DNA from: JAOUJD01 sp964353935
GTDB taxonomy: Bacteria; Pseudomonadota; Gammaproteobacteria; Burkholderiales; Burkholderiaceae_F
Reading direction: 5' to 3'
Assembly (NCBI GenBank): GCA_964353935.1
Contig: CAYGXL010000149.1
Span: forward strand, 1 to 6,655
DNA: 6,655 nucleotides
Below are positions 1 to 6,141 of the stretch, one piece after another. Position numbers and translations under genes: made by a program. Positions within the stretch are counted from its first letter, which is position 1. Every line of letters begins with the position of its first letter. Under the pieces are notes generated by a model. It saw nothing but the letters and a program-made list of their open reading frames with translations, did not search any database and was not told the DNA's origin.

Positions 1-42
1 GCGCTCGGGGATGAGCGCTTCGGAGCGGCCGTGCGCGCTCAT
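1..42 (-). CDS. Unidentified gene, N-terminus only (runs off left edge)
   Basis: Fourteen codons are visible, reading MSAHGRSEALIPER, and the frame is still open at the window edge. The ATG lies at 42-40. A Shine-Dalgarno-like GAGGG is at 54-50, seven bases upstream. The start codon overlaps the stop of the short frame at 39-101 (ATGA), which suggests translational coupling. I do not recognise the family from 14 residues. The same N-terminus is encoded at 101-60 by the upstream repeat copy, but there it runs into a stop. The copy starting at 42 is therefore the better candidate for the real gene start, provided this frame continues beyond the window. It lies directly downstream of the MFS transporter gene and is probably co-transcribed with it. 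Confidence 0.5.
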   Translation of the reverse strand, partial: MSAHGRSEALIPER

Positions 43-101
43 GGGACGACCCTCGCTGTGCGCTCGGGGATGAGCGCTTCGGAGCGGCCGTGCGCGCTCA
101 T
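11..101 (-). promoter_or_regulatory. Inverted repeats enclosing both copies of the start codon
   Basis: In minus-strand RNA, AUGAGCGC (42-35, containing the start codon) is perfectly complementary to GCGCUCAU (18-11), leaving a 16-nt loop. The upstream copy has the same pairing (101-94 with 77-70). A competing hairpin can form between GCGCUC (18-13) and GAGCGC (6-1) with a 6-nt loop, and likewise 77-72 with 65-60. The first structure would hide the start codon and the second would free it. This is seen in the sequence only. Short GC-rich complementary words are common at this base composition, so a regulatory role is inference. Confidence 0.3.
39..101 (-). CDS. 20-codon leader-like ORF created by the duplication
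   Basis: It starts at ATG 101-99, overlapping the MFS stop codon (ATGA at 101-98). It encodes MSAHGRSEALIPERTARVVP and ends at TGA 41-39. That stop in turn overlaps the ATG at 42 of the next frame. A good ribosome-binding site (AGAGG at 113-109, seven bases from the ATG) sits inside the end of the MFS gene. The first 14 residues equal the N-terminus of the downstream gene; the last six come from the spacer read out of register. It could be a translated leader peptide coupling the two genes, or simply the remnant of the original start, inactivated by a 59-bp duplication. I see no independent sign that the peptide itself has a function. Confidence 0.35.
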   Translation of the reverse strand: MSAHGRSEALIPERTARVVP

Positions 102-1354
102 GCGCTCACCTCTCGTGGAGCGGTCTTCGCGCGCGCGGTGACGCCGACGCGCATCGCCGTGAGCAGCGACGCGGCCTGCAGGACCGCCACGGCCGTCAAT
201 GCAGCATTGAACCGGCCGGCGTCGAGCAGCGGACCAAAGAACAGGGGCGACAGCGCGAGGCCCGTGTCCAGCCCCGAGTAAACGAAGCCGTAGACGCGGC
301 CGAACGACGCCTTGCCGAACTGGCTCGTCGCCGCGCGCCGCACCAGCAGGTCGCGGTTCGGTCCGGCGGTTCCCACGCCGAATCCCATGATCGCCATCAT
401 CGGCAGCAGCAGGGATGACGACACCCACCCGCTCGCCAGCAACAACGCCATCGCAGCCGCGAGTCCCAGCGCCACCGCGATGACGCGCTCGTTGTGCTCA
501 CTCCGCGTAGCGAGAAAGCCGCCGGCGATCGTCCCGACCGCGCTGCCGGCGAGATAGGCGGTCAGGCCCGCCGTGGCGAGCACCAGCGACACGCCGTAGA
601 CATTGCCGAGGATTGCAGGCGCGAAGTTCTGCAGGATCCCGAACGCAGAGGTCGTCAGGAAGAAGAACGCGAAACACAGCCACACGGCGGGAGACGCGAG
701 AAACGCGAGCTGGTGCGCGGGAACCAGCTTGCTCGCCTCGTGCGCCGGGGCAACCACCTCCGCCGCCGCATCGTCGAGCGCGCCGCGGCGCCACCACAGG
801 ATGGCGAGCACGACCGCGCCGACACCGGCGGCGGCAAACCCCGCGGCGTGCCAGCCCGCGGTCGCCGCGATGCCCGCCATGAACACCGGCGCGATCGCCC
901 AGCCGAGGTTTCCGGAAAGTCCGTGCACCGAAAAGGCGTGGCCGAGGCGAGGCTGGGCGACGCGGCGGTTCAGCAGAGTGAAGTCCGCCGGATGAAAGAT
1001 GCTGTTCCCGCACCCCGCCACCGCCGCCGCGAGCATCAGCATCGGATACGTCGTGGCCACGCCGAGCACGATGCCGGAGAGCGCGAGCATGCCGATGCCG
1101 GCGAACAGCACCGGCCGCGCGCCGATGCGGTCGACGACGAATCCGGCCACGGCCTGCCCCACTCCGCTCACGACGAAGAAGACGGTCATCAGCATGCCGG
1201 CTTCCGTGTAGCTGAGTGAAAAGTCCTTCATCAGCCACGGGAACAGCGGTGGCAGCATCAGGTGAAAGAAGTGCGACGTGCCGTGCGCAAGCCCGACGAG
1301 GCCGATCACTTCGACGTCGTTGCGCACCGGAACCGGAGCGGCCGTTGTGCTCAT
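98..1354 (-). CDS. Major facilitator superfamily transporter, 12 TM
   Basis: A 418-residue inner-membrane secondary transporter. About twelve hydrophobic segments are visible: six before a polar central loop (about residues 189-215) and six after. MFS motif A is at 71-80 (GFVVDRIGAR, with D75, R76, G78 and R80). The conserved stretch GNSIFHPADF (116-125) and the segment around SVHGLSGNLGWA (142-153) resemble the fosmidomycin-resistance (Fsr)-like branch of MFS exporters. That relation is distant and the substrate cannot be read from the sequence. The start at ATG 1354 places TM1 near the N-terminus. The frame stays open far upstream, but with arginine-rich shadow sequence, so an earlier start is unlikely. 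No clear Shine-Dalgarno precedes the ATG, so initiation may be weak or use a short leader. The stop TGA (100-98) overlaps the next ATG by four bases, implying coupled translation with the gene at the left edge. It is divergent from the nucleotidase gene. Confidence 0.9.
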   Translation of the reverse strand: MSTTAAPVPVRNDVEVIGLVGLAHGTSHFFHLMLPPLFPWLMKDFSLSYTEAGMLMTVFFVVSGVGQAVAGFVVDRIGARPVLFAGIGMLALSGIVLGVATTYPMLMLAAAVAGCGNSIFHPADFTLLNRRVAQPRLGHAFSVHGLSGNLGWAIAPVFMAGIAATAGWHAAGFAAAGVGAVVLAILWWRRGALDDAAAEVVAPAHEASKLVPAHQLAFLASPAVWLCFAFFFLTTSAFGILQNFAPAILGNVYGVSLVLATAGLTAYLAGSAVGTIAGGFLATRSEHNERVIAVALGLAAAMALLLASGWVSSSLLLPMMAIMGFGVGTAGPNRDLLVRRAATSQFGKASFGRVYGFVYSGLDTGLALSPLFFGPLLDAGRFNAALTAVAVLQAASLLTAMRVGVTARAKTAPREVSA

Positions 1355-1380
1355 GCGAGGCAATGCAGGGAGAGCCGGGA

Positions 1381-1389
1381 AATGTAGCA
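1381..1389 (-). promoter_or_regulatory. Candidate extended -10 for the MFS gene
   Basis: Read on the minus strand, TGCTACATT (1389-1381) matches an extended -10 (TGn followed by TACATT, against TATAAT). It would give a short leader of about 20 nt before the ATG at 1354. No convincing -35 hexamer is found about 17 bp upstream. This is a motif match only. Confidence 0.3.
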
Positions 1390-1409
1390 GAGCAGGTGGC
1401 AGCCCCAGC

Positions 1410-1415
1410 CATAAT
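1410..1415 (+). promoter_or_regulatory. Candidate -10 box for the 5'-nucleotidase gene
   Basis: CATAAT lies 23 bp before the ATG at 1439 and is followed by a GC-rich start region. It differs from TATAAT only at the first base and stands out in very GC-rich surroundings. Transcription would begin near 1422 and the leader would hold the GGGAGAG ribosome-binding site (1429-1435). No good -35 is visible, so an activator might be needed. Confidence 0.4.
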
Positions 1416-1438
1416 GCGCGCCCGAACCGGGAGAGTGC

Positions 1439-3166
1439 ATGAACCGCTGGACCAGGGCCGTCACCGTCGCCTCGATCGCCACACTGGCCGTCGTGGCCGC
1501 GCCCGCGAGCCGATCGCAGGGCGCCCTGGTGCCCGTGCGGATCATCGCGTTCAACGACTTCCACGGCCACCTCGAACCGGGCGAGAACGCCGTGGAAGTG
1601 CCGGATCCATCCGATCCGGCCAGGAAGCGGCGGGTTCGCGCCGGCGGCGCGGCTCACCTGGCGACGCTCGTCGCGCGGCTGCGCGCGGAACACCCGCAGC
1701 ACGTCGTCGTGTCGAGTGGCGACCTCGTCGGCGCCTCGCCGCTGATCTCCGGCCTCTTCCACGACGAACCGACGATCGAGGTGATGAATGCGATCGGCAT
1801 CGACTTCAACGCGGTCGGCAACCACGAGTTCGACCACGGCGTCGACGAACTGAAGCGCCTCGCGCAGGGCGGCTGCAGCGCGGCGAGCAGCACGCACCGG
1901 CAGAGTTGCCCCCTTCTCGCGTACGCCGGGGCGCGTTTCCCGTTCCTCGCCGCCAATGTGCTCGACCGCTCGACCGGCCAGCCGATCTTCGCGCCGACCT
2001 TCGTCAAGTCGATCGACGGCGTCCGCGTCGGCTTCATCGGCGTCGTCACGCGTTCCACGCCGGGCATCGTGGTGCCCAGCGGCGTCGCCGGCGTCCGCTT
2101 CGTCGCCGAGGCCCGTGTCCTCAACGAGCAGGCGAAGGCGCTGCAGGCCGAAGGCGTGCAGGCGATCGTGGCCGTCGTCCACGAAGGCGGCGAAGCCGAT
2201 GGCGGCATCAACGACTGCGCCAACCCGCGCGGCGCCATCTTCGAGATCGAGCGCGAGCTCGACGCCGCGATCGATGCCGTGCTGTCCGCGCACACGCACC
2301 AGGGCTACAGCTGCAACATCGGCGGCCGGCCCGTCATCCAGGGCGCGTCGTTCGGCCGGCTGGTCTCGGTGGTCGACATCGCCGTCGACCGCACGACGGG
2401 CGATGTGGTGCGGTCGCAGACCCGTGCGCGCAACGTTCCGGTGGTGAACGGGGCCGAAGTCGATCCGAGGATCGCCGCGGACTTCCCGCCCCTGCCCGCG
2501 GACCCGACGGTCGCCGCCATCGTCGCGGCCTACCGCGATGCCGCGGCGCCGCTGGCGAATCGGCCGGTCGGCCGGATCTCCGCGCCATTCGAGCGTCGCC
2601 CGGGCGCAGGCGGCGACCATGCGCTCGGACGGCTGATCGCCGACGCGCAGCTGGCCGCCACGCGCGGCAGCGGCGCCGAAGTCGCGTTCACGAACCCGGG
2701 CGGTGTCCGCGCGTCGCTGCACGCGAGCGGAAGCGACGGCACGGTGACGTACGCCGATGCCTACGCGACGCAACCCTTCGGCAACAGCCTGGTGACGCTG
2801 ACGCTCACCGGCGCGCAGCTGAAGACGCTGCTCGAGCAGCAGTGGAGCGTGGCCCGGCCGGAGCGCGTCCGGATCCTCCAGCCGTCGGTGGGCTTCGCCT
2901 ACCAGTGGGACAGCCGCCGCCCTCACGGCAGCCGTGTCGAGGGCATGCGCCTCAACGGCCGGGCGGTCGACCCCGCGGAAGACGTGCGCGTGACCATCAA
3001 CAGCTTCCTCGCCGCCGGCGGCGACAGTTTCCGCGTGCTGCGCGAAGGCCGGGACCGTGTCGGCGGGCCGCTCGACATCGATGCGTTCACCGAATTCCTC
3101 AAGGCCGAGTCGGCGCTTCGACCGCTCTTGCCGAAGTCGCCCGCGCGGATTCGCCGCACCGGCTGA
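1439..3166 (+). CDS. Secreted UshA/CD73-family 5'-nucleotidase (bifunctional metallophosphatase)
   Basis: A 575-residue exported enzyme expected to hydrolyse nucleotides, and possibly nucleotide sugars, in the periplasm with two divalent metals. A signal peptide is evident: NRWTR, a hydrophobic stretch at about 8-22, and cleavage near 24-28. The N-terminal metallophosphatase domain (about 32-320) shows all core motifs. These are FNDFHGH with D40 and H42, SSGDLVG with D95, GNHEFDHG with N128 and the H129/D132 pair, H248 in VVHEGG, and H285/H287 in SAHTHQ, where Ala replaces the usual Gly. The C-terminal nucleotide-binding domain (about 370-555) has LGRLIADA (R398), TNPGGVR (R424), QPFGN (F447) and FLAAGGD (F523, D529). 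The two Phe match the base-stacking pair known from E. coli UshA. Cysteine pairs C146/C157 and C260/C292 lie in loops typical of one exported subfamily and may form disulfides. The start is supported by GGGAGAG just upstream. The length is normal and no domain is missing. Exact substrate is unknown, so I give no gene symbol. Confidence 0.93.
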   Translation: MNRWTRAVTVASIATLAVVAAPASRSQGALVPVRIIAFNDFHGHLEPGENAVEVPDPSDPARKRRVRAGGAAHLATLVARLRAEHPQHVVVSSGDLVGASPLISGLFHDEPTIEVMNAIGIDFNAVGNHEFDHGVDELKRLAQGGCSAASSTHRQSCPLLAYAGARFPFLAANVLDRSTGQPIFAPTFVKSIDGVRVGFIGVVTRSTPGIVVPSGVAGVRFVAEARVLNEQAKALQAEGVQAIVAVVHEGGEADGGINDCANPRGAIFEIERELDAAIDAVLSAHTHQGYSCNIGGRPVIQGASFGRLVSVVDIAVDRTTGDVVRSQTRARNVPVVNGAEVDPRIAADFPPLPADPTVAAIVAAYRDAAAPLANRPVGRISAPFERRPGAGGDHALGRLIADAQLAATRGSGAEVAFTNPGGVRASLHASGSDGTVTYADAYATQPFGNSLVTLTLTGAQLKTLLEQQWSVARPERVRILQPSVGFAYQWDSRRPHGSRVEGMRLNGRAVDPAEDVRVTINSFLAAGGDSFRVLREGRDRVGGPLDIDAFTEFLKAESALRPLLPKSPARIRRTG

Positions 3167-3189
3167 CGCCGGCTCTCGGCTCTGCGAAG

Positions 3190-3198
3190 TGCGATAAT
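3190..3198 (+). promoter_or_regulatory. Extended -10 promoter of the DUF2863 gene
   Basis: TGCGATAAT (TG at 3190-3191, GATAAT at 3193-3198) is a good extended -10 element. Transcription would start around 3205, leaving a leader of about 20 nt with AGGAA (3216-3220) six bases before the ATG at 3227. No matching -35 is evident, as often with extended -10 promoters. It suggests the downstream gene is transcribed independently of the nucleotidase gene 60 bp upstream, although read-through is possible because I see no terminator in between. Confidence 0.5.
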
Positions 3199-3226
3199 CC
3201 CGCCCCCTTCCCCGCAGGAACTTCGC

Positions 3227-4417
3227 ATGCGCCGCACTCGTGCCGGTACCCGCGCCCGCCAGTCAGCCGACGCCTCCACGCTCGTCAAGATGGCCCGCCG
3301 GCTCTCCGAGTCCGGCAGCCGCATCGAGGACCAGCTCTGGCAGCGTCGCCTGATCGAGCTGATCAACGAACGACTCGCCCGCCGCAGCGACGACACGATC
3401 GAATCGGCGCTGGAGGAACTGGCGAGTTCCAGCCAGCGCGCGTACGACGACCTGGCCGACATGGCGGAGAGCTGCGCCGAATCGACGCTCGTCGAAATCG
3501 ACGCCCGCGCGCACGATGTCCTGCTGCTCACCCTGCCGCTGCTCGCGTGGTCGCGCTATCGCCTGCCTGCGACCACGCTGTCCGCGGGCGTGGTCGAGAA
3601 CCTCACCGCGCAGCTGTCCGGCCACCTCCTCGCGCGGGACACCCGGGTCGCCATCGCCGACCATCTGTATTCGATCGACCAGTTGCCGGAGGCGTTCTCC
3701 GACGTGCGCCGGCTCACCGAACAACTCGGTGACGCGGCCGTCGAGCGCGTCGCGCTGCACGTCGATCCGAAGAAGCTGCGCGAGCCGATCGCGATGCTGG
3801 CCGACACGCGCTACGTCCTGGCGGCCGTGGCGACACCGGCCGGCGGTCCCCTCTTCCACTGGCAGCAACTCGGCGTCGATCCGGACGCGAAGATCGAGGC
3901 GCTCGCCGCATTCCGCGAACAGGTCACCAGCGTCCTGCAGCCGGTGATGACCGGCTGCCGCTTCCGCGTGCTTTCGCCCAATGCGTTCCACGCGGCGCTG
4001 CGCTTCGCCGACCGCGAACTGCGCGAGTTCTCGCTCGAGGCGGCCGTCGCCTACCTCAAGCTCTCCTACGACTTCTCGCCCGGCAGCCTGTCCGCGGCCT
4101 ACGGCATCTTCGGCGACCCCAACGGCCAGTCCGGGGCGGAAGTGCGCGTCGGCCTCGCAAAGTCGACCGACGAGGATGAAGTCGTCGAAGGCGTGGTCTG
4201 GCCCCTGCTCGGCGACGACGAGGAACCGACCATGGAAGAAGTCGAGAAGGCTCTGCGGGCGGTCGGCGTGGTCAAGTCGGTCGCGCATTCGCACCGCTTC
4301 CCGCTGGAGTTCTGCGACGACTGCGGGGCCCCGCTCTTTCCCACCGCGGCGGGCCACGTCGTGCACGCGGAACCGCCGGAAGAAGCCGAGGACCGGCCGG
4401 CGACTCCGCTGCACTGA
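3227..4417 (+). CDS. DUF2863 family protein, function unknown
   Basis: A 396-residue soluble protein with no signal peptide or membrane segment. I recognise it as DUF2863, a family known to me from Betaproteobacteria with no assigned function. Family-like stretches are the basic N-terminus followed by LSESGSRIEDQLWQRRL (26-42), DDLADMAESCAEST (74-87), DHLYSIDQLPEAFSD (145-159), LADTRYVLAAVATPAGGPLF (191-210) and GVVWPLLGDDEE (322-333). The C-terminus has FCDDCGAPLF (362-371), a CxxC pair (C363, C366) that could be half of a metal-binding knuckle or a redox pair. No second CxxC is present within the chain, so metal binding would need a partner subunit or other ligands. The start is supported by AGGAA at 3216-3220. 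It converges on the phospholipase D gene, with only 39 bp between stop codons. The length is normal and the gene appears intact. Confidence 0.85.
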   Translation: MRRTRAGTRARQSADASTLVKMARRLSESGSRIEDQLWQRRLIELINERLARRSDDTIESALEELASSSQRAYDDLADMAESCAESTLVEIDARAHDVLLLTLPLLAWSRYRLPATTLSAGVVENLTAQLSGHLLARDTRVAIADHLYSIDQLPEAFSDVRRLTEQLGDAAVERVALHVDPKKLREPIAMLADTRYVLAAVATPAGGPLFHWQQLGVDPDAKIEALAAFREQVTSVLQPVMTGCRFRVLSPNAFHAALRFADRELREFSLEAAVAYLKLSYDFSPGSLSAAYGIFGDPNGQSGAEVRVGLAKSTDEDEVVEGVVWPLLGDDEEPTMEEVEKALRAVGVVKSVAHSHRFPLEFCDDCGAPLFPTAAGHVVHAEPPEEAEDRPATPLH

Positions 4418-4427
4418 GGGCGGATCA

Positions 4428-4450
4428 GCCGCGCGCGGGCGCCGCGCGGC
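4428..4450. terminator. GC-rich hairpin between convergent genes, possible bidirectional terminator
   Basis: GCCGCGCG (4428-4435) and CGCGCGGC (4443-4450) form a perfect 8-bp stem with a 7-nt loop. It lies in the 39 bp between the stop codons of two convergent genes, where a shared terminator would be expected. There is no U-run on either side, so it is not a canonical intrinsic terminator. It may instead pause polymerase or protect 3' ends. Confidence 0.45.
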
Positions 4451-4456
4451 CGCGCG

Positions 4457-6016
4457 TCAAAGCAGCCACTCGATCGGCAGGATCGACATCGCATCGACGC
4501 CGAGCCGCCGCAATGCGGTCGTGCCGGGTTCGGTGGTGTGCCGCCTGTCTCCCGCCGCGCTCCGCTCGATCCACTCGAGGCTGGTGCCATCCGATGCCAG
4601 CCGCACTTCCCAGGCGACCTGCGGAATCGTGGAATCGAATGCTGACGCAAGCGATCGGGCCAGCGACGGACTGTCGATCAGCAGGCCCATCTCGGTGTTC
4701 AGGCGCGCGGATCGCGGGTCGAAGTTGAACGAACCGACGAACACACGCGCGCCGTCGACGGCGAACGTCTTCGCGTGCAACCCCGACGACGAACTGGACC
4801 CGTAGCCCATCTTGTCGTCGCGCGACTCCTGCGCCGCGTTCGGCTTCAGTTCGAAGAGCCGGACGCCGGCCTTCAGCAGGTCGCGGCGGCGCTTCGCGTA
4901 GCCGGCGTGGACAGCCGCAACGTCGGAGGCCGCCAGCGAGTTGGTGAGGATGCGCACCTTGACGCCACGGCCCGCCAGGGCGACCAGGGCCGCGGTTCCG
5001 CCATCGCCCGGCACGAAGTACGGGGAGATGAGGTCGAGCGAGCGCTCCGGCGCGCCGAGCATCCGCACGAGCTCCGGAAACAGCAGGAGATCGATGCGAC
5101 CTTCGGTGTCCAGTGTCTTGGCCGGATCGTCGTGCACGAGCCGGGCCGCCGCCCACTCGAAGGCCAGCCGCCGCGCGAGGAGGTCGCGCACGAACGGCGT
5201 TGCGCGAACGGCCTCGATGTACTCGACCGACTCCTTGTCCGCACGCGTCGCGCTGAACAGGGCAGCCAGTCGCGCTGCAGCGTCCGCGCCGGCCGGCGCA
5301 ACGAAGGCCGCGGCAGGGTAAGCGGACGCGCTGTTCCAGTAGAGATCGAACTGCTTCGACACTTCCGGCACGGCCGGCCCCACCGCGGCGACGTCGAGGT
5401 CGGCGAAGAGCACTCCACTTCCCGCCCCGAAGTACTCATCGCCGATGTTGCGGCCGCCGACCACGGTGACCTGGTTGTCGACCGTGAAGGACTTGTTGTG
5501 CATGCGGCGGTTGAGGCGCGCGAAGTCGGTGAGATAGCCCGCCAGCCGCGAACCACGCTGCACGAACGGGTTGTACAGCCGCACCTCGATGTTCCGATGG
5601 GCGTCGAGCGCCGCGATGGTCGGATCGAGGCCGACGGTGTTGTTGTCGTCCAGCAGCAGGCGCACGCGCACCCCGCGCTCGGCGGCCTGCCACAGCGCCT
5701 CGAACATCAGGACGCCGACGGCATCGCCGTGCCAGATGTAGTACTGCGCGTCGATCGACTTTTCTGCCGCTGCCGCGAGGAGCACACGGGCGGCGAACGC
5801 GTCGCGCGGGTTCAGCAGCGGGTGGACGCCGGTCTGGCCGGGGTGGGCCACGACGTCGGCCTGCACCGCCCGTCCGAGCCGCGTGTCCGCCGTGTCTTCC
5901 AGCGCCTGCGTGGTCGCGCGACCGTCGAGCGACGGCAGGGCCGTCGCGCAGCCGCCCAGCAAGGCCGCGAGCACGGCGAGCCATGCCGGGAGAAAGGCTT
6001 GTCGAACGAGGAACAC
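4457..6016 (-). CDS. Phospholipase D-like lipoprotein (ClsC/YmdC-type, two HKD motifs)
   Basis: A 519-residue enzyme of the phospholipase D superfamily, resembling cardiolipin synthase C in layout. It probably performs phosphatidyl transfer or hydrolysis on membrane phospholipids. The N-terminus is a lipoprotein signal: a hydrophobic stretch at 8-20 and lipobox LGGC with C23. Ala follows the Cys rather than Asp, favouring outer-membrane sorting under the E. coli rule. The first HKD motif is H173, K175, D180 with GGRN to N190. The second is H414, K416, D421 with GSFNFDPRS (N431), preceded by a run of five serines (407-411). Both active-site halves are complete, so the enzyme should be active. 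SIDAQYYIW (87-95) and LLDDNN (121-126) are typical of this group, as is the end LPIEWLL. The start is GTG at 6016, chosen because GGAGG lies five bases upstream and because the signal peptide begins there; the next in-frame Met is at residue 104. It lies 125 bp downstream of clpB on the same strand. Confidence 0.9.
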   Translation of the reverse strand: MFLVRQAFLPAWLAVLAALLGGCATALPSLDGRATTQALEDTADTRLGRAVQADVVAHPGQTGVHPLLNPRDAFAARVLLAAAAEKSIDAQYYIWHGDAVGVLMFEALWQAAERGVRVRLLLDDNNTVGLDPTIAALDAHRNIEVRLYNPFVQRGSRLAGYLTDFARLNRRMHNKSFTVDNQVTVVGGRNIGDEYFGAGSGVLFADLDVAAVGPAVPEVSKQFDLYWNSASAYPAAAFVAPAGADAAARLAALFSATRADKESVEYIEAVRATPFVRDLLARRLAFEWAAARLVHDDPAKTLDTEGRIDLLLFPELVRMLGAPERSLDLISPYFVPGDGGTAALVALAGRGVKVRILTNSLAASDVAAVHAGYAKRRRDLLKAGVRLFELKPNAAQESRDDKMGYGSSSSSGLHAKTFAVDGARVFVGSFNFDPRSARLNTEMGLLIDSPSLARSLASAFDSTIPQVAWEVRLASDGTSLEWIERSAAGDRRHTTEPGTTALRRLGVDAMSILPIEWLL

Positions 6017-6021
6017 GCCGG

Positions 6022-6026
6022 CCTCC
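6022..6026 (-). promoter_or_regulatory. Shine-Dalgarno site that fixes the GTG start of the PLD gene
   Basis: GGAGG, read on the minus strand at 6026-6022, is a full anti-16S match spaced five bases from GTG 6016. It directly abuts the 9-bp tandem repeat at 6027-6053, so repeat-number changes would alter the leader just ahead of the ribosome site without changing the protein. Confidence 0.8.
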
Positions 6027-6053
6027 GATCACTCAGATCACTCAGATCACGCA
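6027..6053. repeat. Three tandem copies of a 9-bp unit (GATCACTCA)
   Basis: GATCACTCA occurs at 6027-6035 and 6036-6044, followed by GATCACGCA at 6045-6053 (one mismatch). Each unit contains a GATC site. The array occupies the 5' leader of the PLD gene, directly ahead of its Shine-Dalgarno sequence. It could be a slippage-prone microsatellite or a set of protein-binding half-sites; the sequence alone does not decide. The remaining intergenic bases up to the clpB stop (6054-6141) show no clear promoter or terminator. Confidence 0.9.
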
Positions 6054-6141
6054 GGAGCCCGACGATCGCTCGGCGCCTGACCCTCGGAATGCTACGTCCT
6101 CGCCGCCGTGCCCACGTCCGCCGGTCAGCCGCCGGAGCGTG

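Larger units (their letters stand above)
1..102. repeat. 59-bp tandem duplication (two 43-bp copies, 16-bp spacer)
   Basis: Positions 1-43 and 60-102 are identical base for base, giving a period of 59 bp. The intervening 16 bp (44-59) occur once in the window. The match stops at 44 versus 103 on the right; on the left it runs into the window edge, so the unit may continue or be repeated further. Read on the minus strand, each copy contains a start codon followed by codons for MSAHGRSEALIPER, so the duplication falls across the beginning of a gene. Identity without a single mismatch suggests a recent event or an assembly artefact. It is not a CRISPR array, because the spacer is too short and the repeat is coding-like. 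Confidence 0.95.

Noticed and set aside
1..102. CRISPR-like repeat-spacer-repeat
   Set aside because: There are only two copies, with a 16-bp spacer and a 43-bp repeat that encodes the start of a gene. There is no cas gene. A tandem duplication explains it better.
2282..2292. Nucleotidase motif SAHTH in place of the usual GHTH, and NPGG in place of NGGG, as possible loss of activity
   Set aside because: The metal-binding histidines and the substrate arginine are all retained, and these neighbouring substitutions occur within the family as far as I know. No inactivation is implied.
1355..2926. Minus-strand reading frame that stays open from 2926 into the MFS gene, apparently a 942-residue fusion
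   Set aside because: The upstream part is low-complexity, rich in R, A, D and G, with no family features, and lies opposite the well-supported nucleotidase gene. It reflects lack of stops in GC-rich antisense frames. The real start is ATG 1354.
1216..3732. 838-codon plus-strand open frame overlapping the nucleotidase and the start of the DUF2863 gene
   Set aside because: The translation is arginine- and proline-rich without recognisable domains and is out of frame with two clear genes. It is a GC-rich shadow frame.
3263..4414. Long minus-strand frame opposite the DUF2863 gene
   Set aside because: Its composition is typical of antisense shadows and it has no domain or start-site support, while the plus-strand frame matches a known family.
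6054..6141. Terminator for clpB or promoter for the PLD gene
   Set aside because: I found only weak stems of about four base pairs, no U-run, and a lone -10-like TAGCAT on the minus strand with no -35. This is not enough to annotate.
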